A stretch of 64,000 bases of DNA from Zantedeschia hybrid cultivar. Lineage: Eukaryota; Streptophyta; Magnoliopsida; Alismatales; Araceae. The position numbers and the translations under genes are program-made. This document shows, piece by piece, positions 63,013-64,000 of this stretch (positions are counted from its first letter, which is position 1; each line of letters starts with the position of its first letter). The stretch is from contig JARZZO010000011.1 of assembly GCA_030544215.1 (NCBI GenBank), positions 978,001 through 1,042,000 of the forward strand, given 5' to 3'. Under the pieces are notes generated by a model. That model ran no database searches. It had not been told where the DNA came from and worked only from the letters and a program-made list of their open reading frames with translations.

Positions 63013-64000
63013 CTTCTATTCGTGTTGCTCTAGGTATTGCTGCTAGCCTAGACTTAGAGATTGAACAGTTAGATGTGAATACAACTTTTCTTCATGGCGA
63101 TTTGGAGGAAGAAATTTATATAGAGCAACTAGAAGGCTTCAAAGTCAAAGACAAATAAAATCTTGCCTGCAAGTTGAGAAAGAATTTATATGGGCTGAAA
63201 CAAGCTCCAAGACGTGGTATAAGAAATTTGACTCATTCATGGTTAAAAATAGATTCAAAAGAATGACTTCATATCATTGTGTGTACATCAAATAGTTTGA
63301 CGAGAATTTTGTTATTCTCTTACATTATGTTGATGACATGCTTATCCTTGGGAAAGATATGTCTATGATTGACAGGTTGAAGAAGAAATGAGCAAGTCTT
63401 TTACAATGAAAGATATGTGGCCAGCAAAGCAAATACTAGGCATGCATATTTCTTGTGATAGAAAAGTCAAGACGATATGGTTATCACAGGAGAAATACAT
63501 TGAAAAAGTATTGGACAGGTTCGATATGAGTAATGCAAAGCCAGTTGGATCTCCTTTTGCAGGTCACTTTAAGTGTGCTAAGAGCAGAGTCCTTCAAGTG
63601 ATGAAGAGAAGGAGAAGATGAAGAAAGTTCATTATGCTTCATCAGTCGGAAGTATGATGTACGCAATAGTATGTACGAGGTTAGATATCGCATACTTGTG
63701 CAAGAATCTAAGTTTTCATTCCAAGTTAAAGCATACAGATGTTAGATACCACTGGATCCAAAATGTGTTTGAAGAGAAATAGTTGCAGCTTTAGAAAATT
63801 CATACAAATGATAATGGAGCAAACATGTTAATCAAGACCTTGCCAAAGAAAGGCAAGAGGTGTGCCGATGGCCGGTGGGTATAGATTCACATTAAGAAGT
63901 AATGTGACATGAAGGGGAGGTTGTTGAGCCTTTGGCCATTATTCAGTCCATAAGGGCATCTTTGCAAATATCAAAGTGTGGTGGTGGTGGGGCAAAGTCA

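Larger units (their letters stand above)
59846..63921 (+). pseudogene. Decayed Copia pol (integrase, RT), split by a nested LTR-like element
   Basis: 59850-60360 encodes an integrase core with stops (LKTKDHIINIFREFYVEVER, ISDNGGEYT, NAIVERMNRTIMK, LRVFGCRAFAHVPD). The RT start is at 60830-61025 (MDALQKNHTYDLVKLLKGRK, KQGIDFEEIF). After the nested element it resumes at 63014 (SIRVALGIAASLDLEIEQLD, FLHGDLEEEIYIEQLEGF) and continues through MKDMWPAKQILGMHISCDRK and QEKYIEKVLDRFDMSNAK. The style is Tnt1-like. The gag and protease parts are missing. A purine tract GAAGGGGAGG at 63911-63920 is followed by TGTTGAGCC, probably the start of its 3' LTR at the window edge. Confidence 0.8.

Noticed and set aside
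1..64000. CRISPR arrays, operons, bacterial promoters
   Set aside because: Everything indicates plant nuclear DNA; spaced repeats here (TAATCGATTA, leader hairpins) lack the fixed repeat and spacer lengths of CRISPR.

Overview
This is a repeat-rich plant nuclear genome segment. The evidence is spliceosomal gene structure with GT-AG introns, plant Ty1/Copia and Ty3/Gypsy (Tat-type) retrotransposons, L1 LINE fragments, and an Au-type SINE. The first exons of two genes are much more GC-rich than the rest of those genes, which is typical of monocots; the mix of repeats suggests a non-grass monocot such as a palm, but that is inference. No bacterial or CRISPR-like features were seen.

Three protein-coding genes can be modelled exon by exon. 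(1) A minus-strand gene at about 8.2-20.45 kb, with at least twelve exons, encodes a conserved-looking protein I cannot name. It has a Cys/His cluster and an oddly damaged 5' exon. (2) A minus-strand two-exon gene at 22.7-26.2 kb encodes a TVP38/TMEM64 (VTT/DedA-like, 'SNARE-associated Golgi') membrane protein of 266 aa. (3) A plus-strand twelve-exon gene at 47.66-59.06 kb encodes an amidase-signature enzyme of 627 aa with an intact Lys-Ser-Ser triad and an N-terminal signal or anchor segment. Its tenth intron is 6.2 kb and full of low-complexity DNA, palindromes and a fresh 200-bp duplication.

The rest is layered mobile DNA. 1-8 kb holds a MITE-like element, an L1 endonuclease fragment and a striking island of about twenty palindromic ATCGAT cores. 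The intron at 11-14 kb holds an L1 insertion with a 14-bp target duplication, itself interrupted by a hAT-like MITE with an 8-bp duplication, plus an Au SINE. From 29.0 to 47.4 kb lies a decayed Tat-type Gypsy element (gag tail, RT, dual RNase H, integrase, 71-bp tandem repeats, antisense ORF, 3' LTR). A young, nearly intact 9.36-kb Copia element has jumped into its RNase H region, with identical-length LTRs, a perfect 5-bp target duplication and one frameshift. A 652-bp LTR-like element sits in its antisense ORF. The Gypsy 3' LTR ends a few hundred bases before the amidase start codon, so it may supply promoter sequence. The last 4 kb holds a second, decayed Copia pol, split by a longer relative of the 652-bp element.

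The most interesting unexplained structures are four hairpins in the young Copia leader that present the same loop on different, mutually pairing stems, and several unrelated islands built of degenerate self-complementary words (TAATCGATTA, GATCGG, GGTACC, ACCGGT, GGCGTC).
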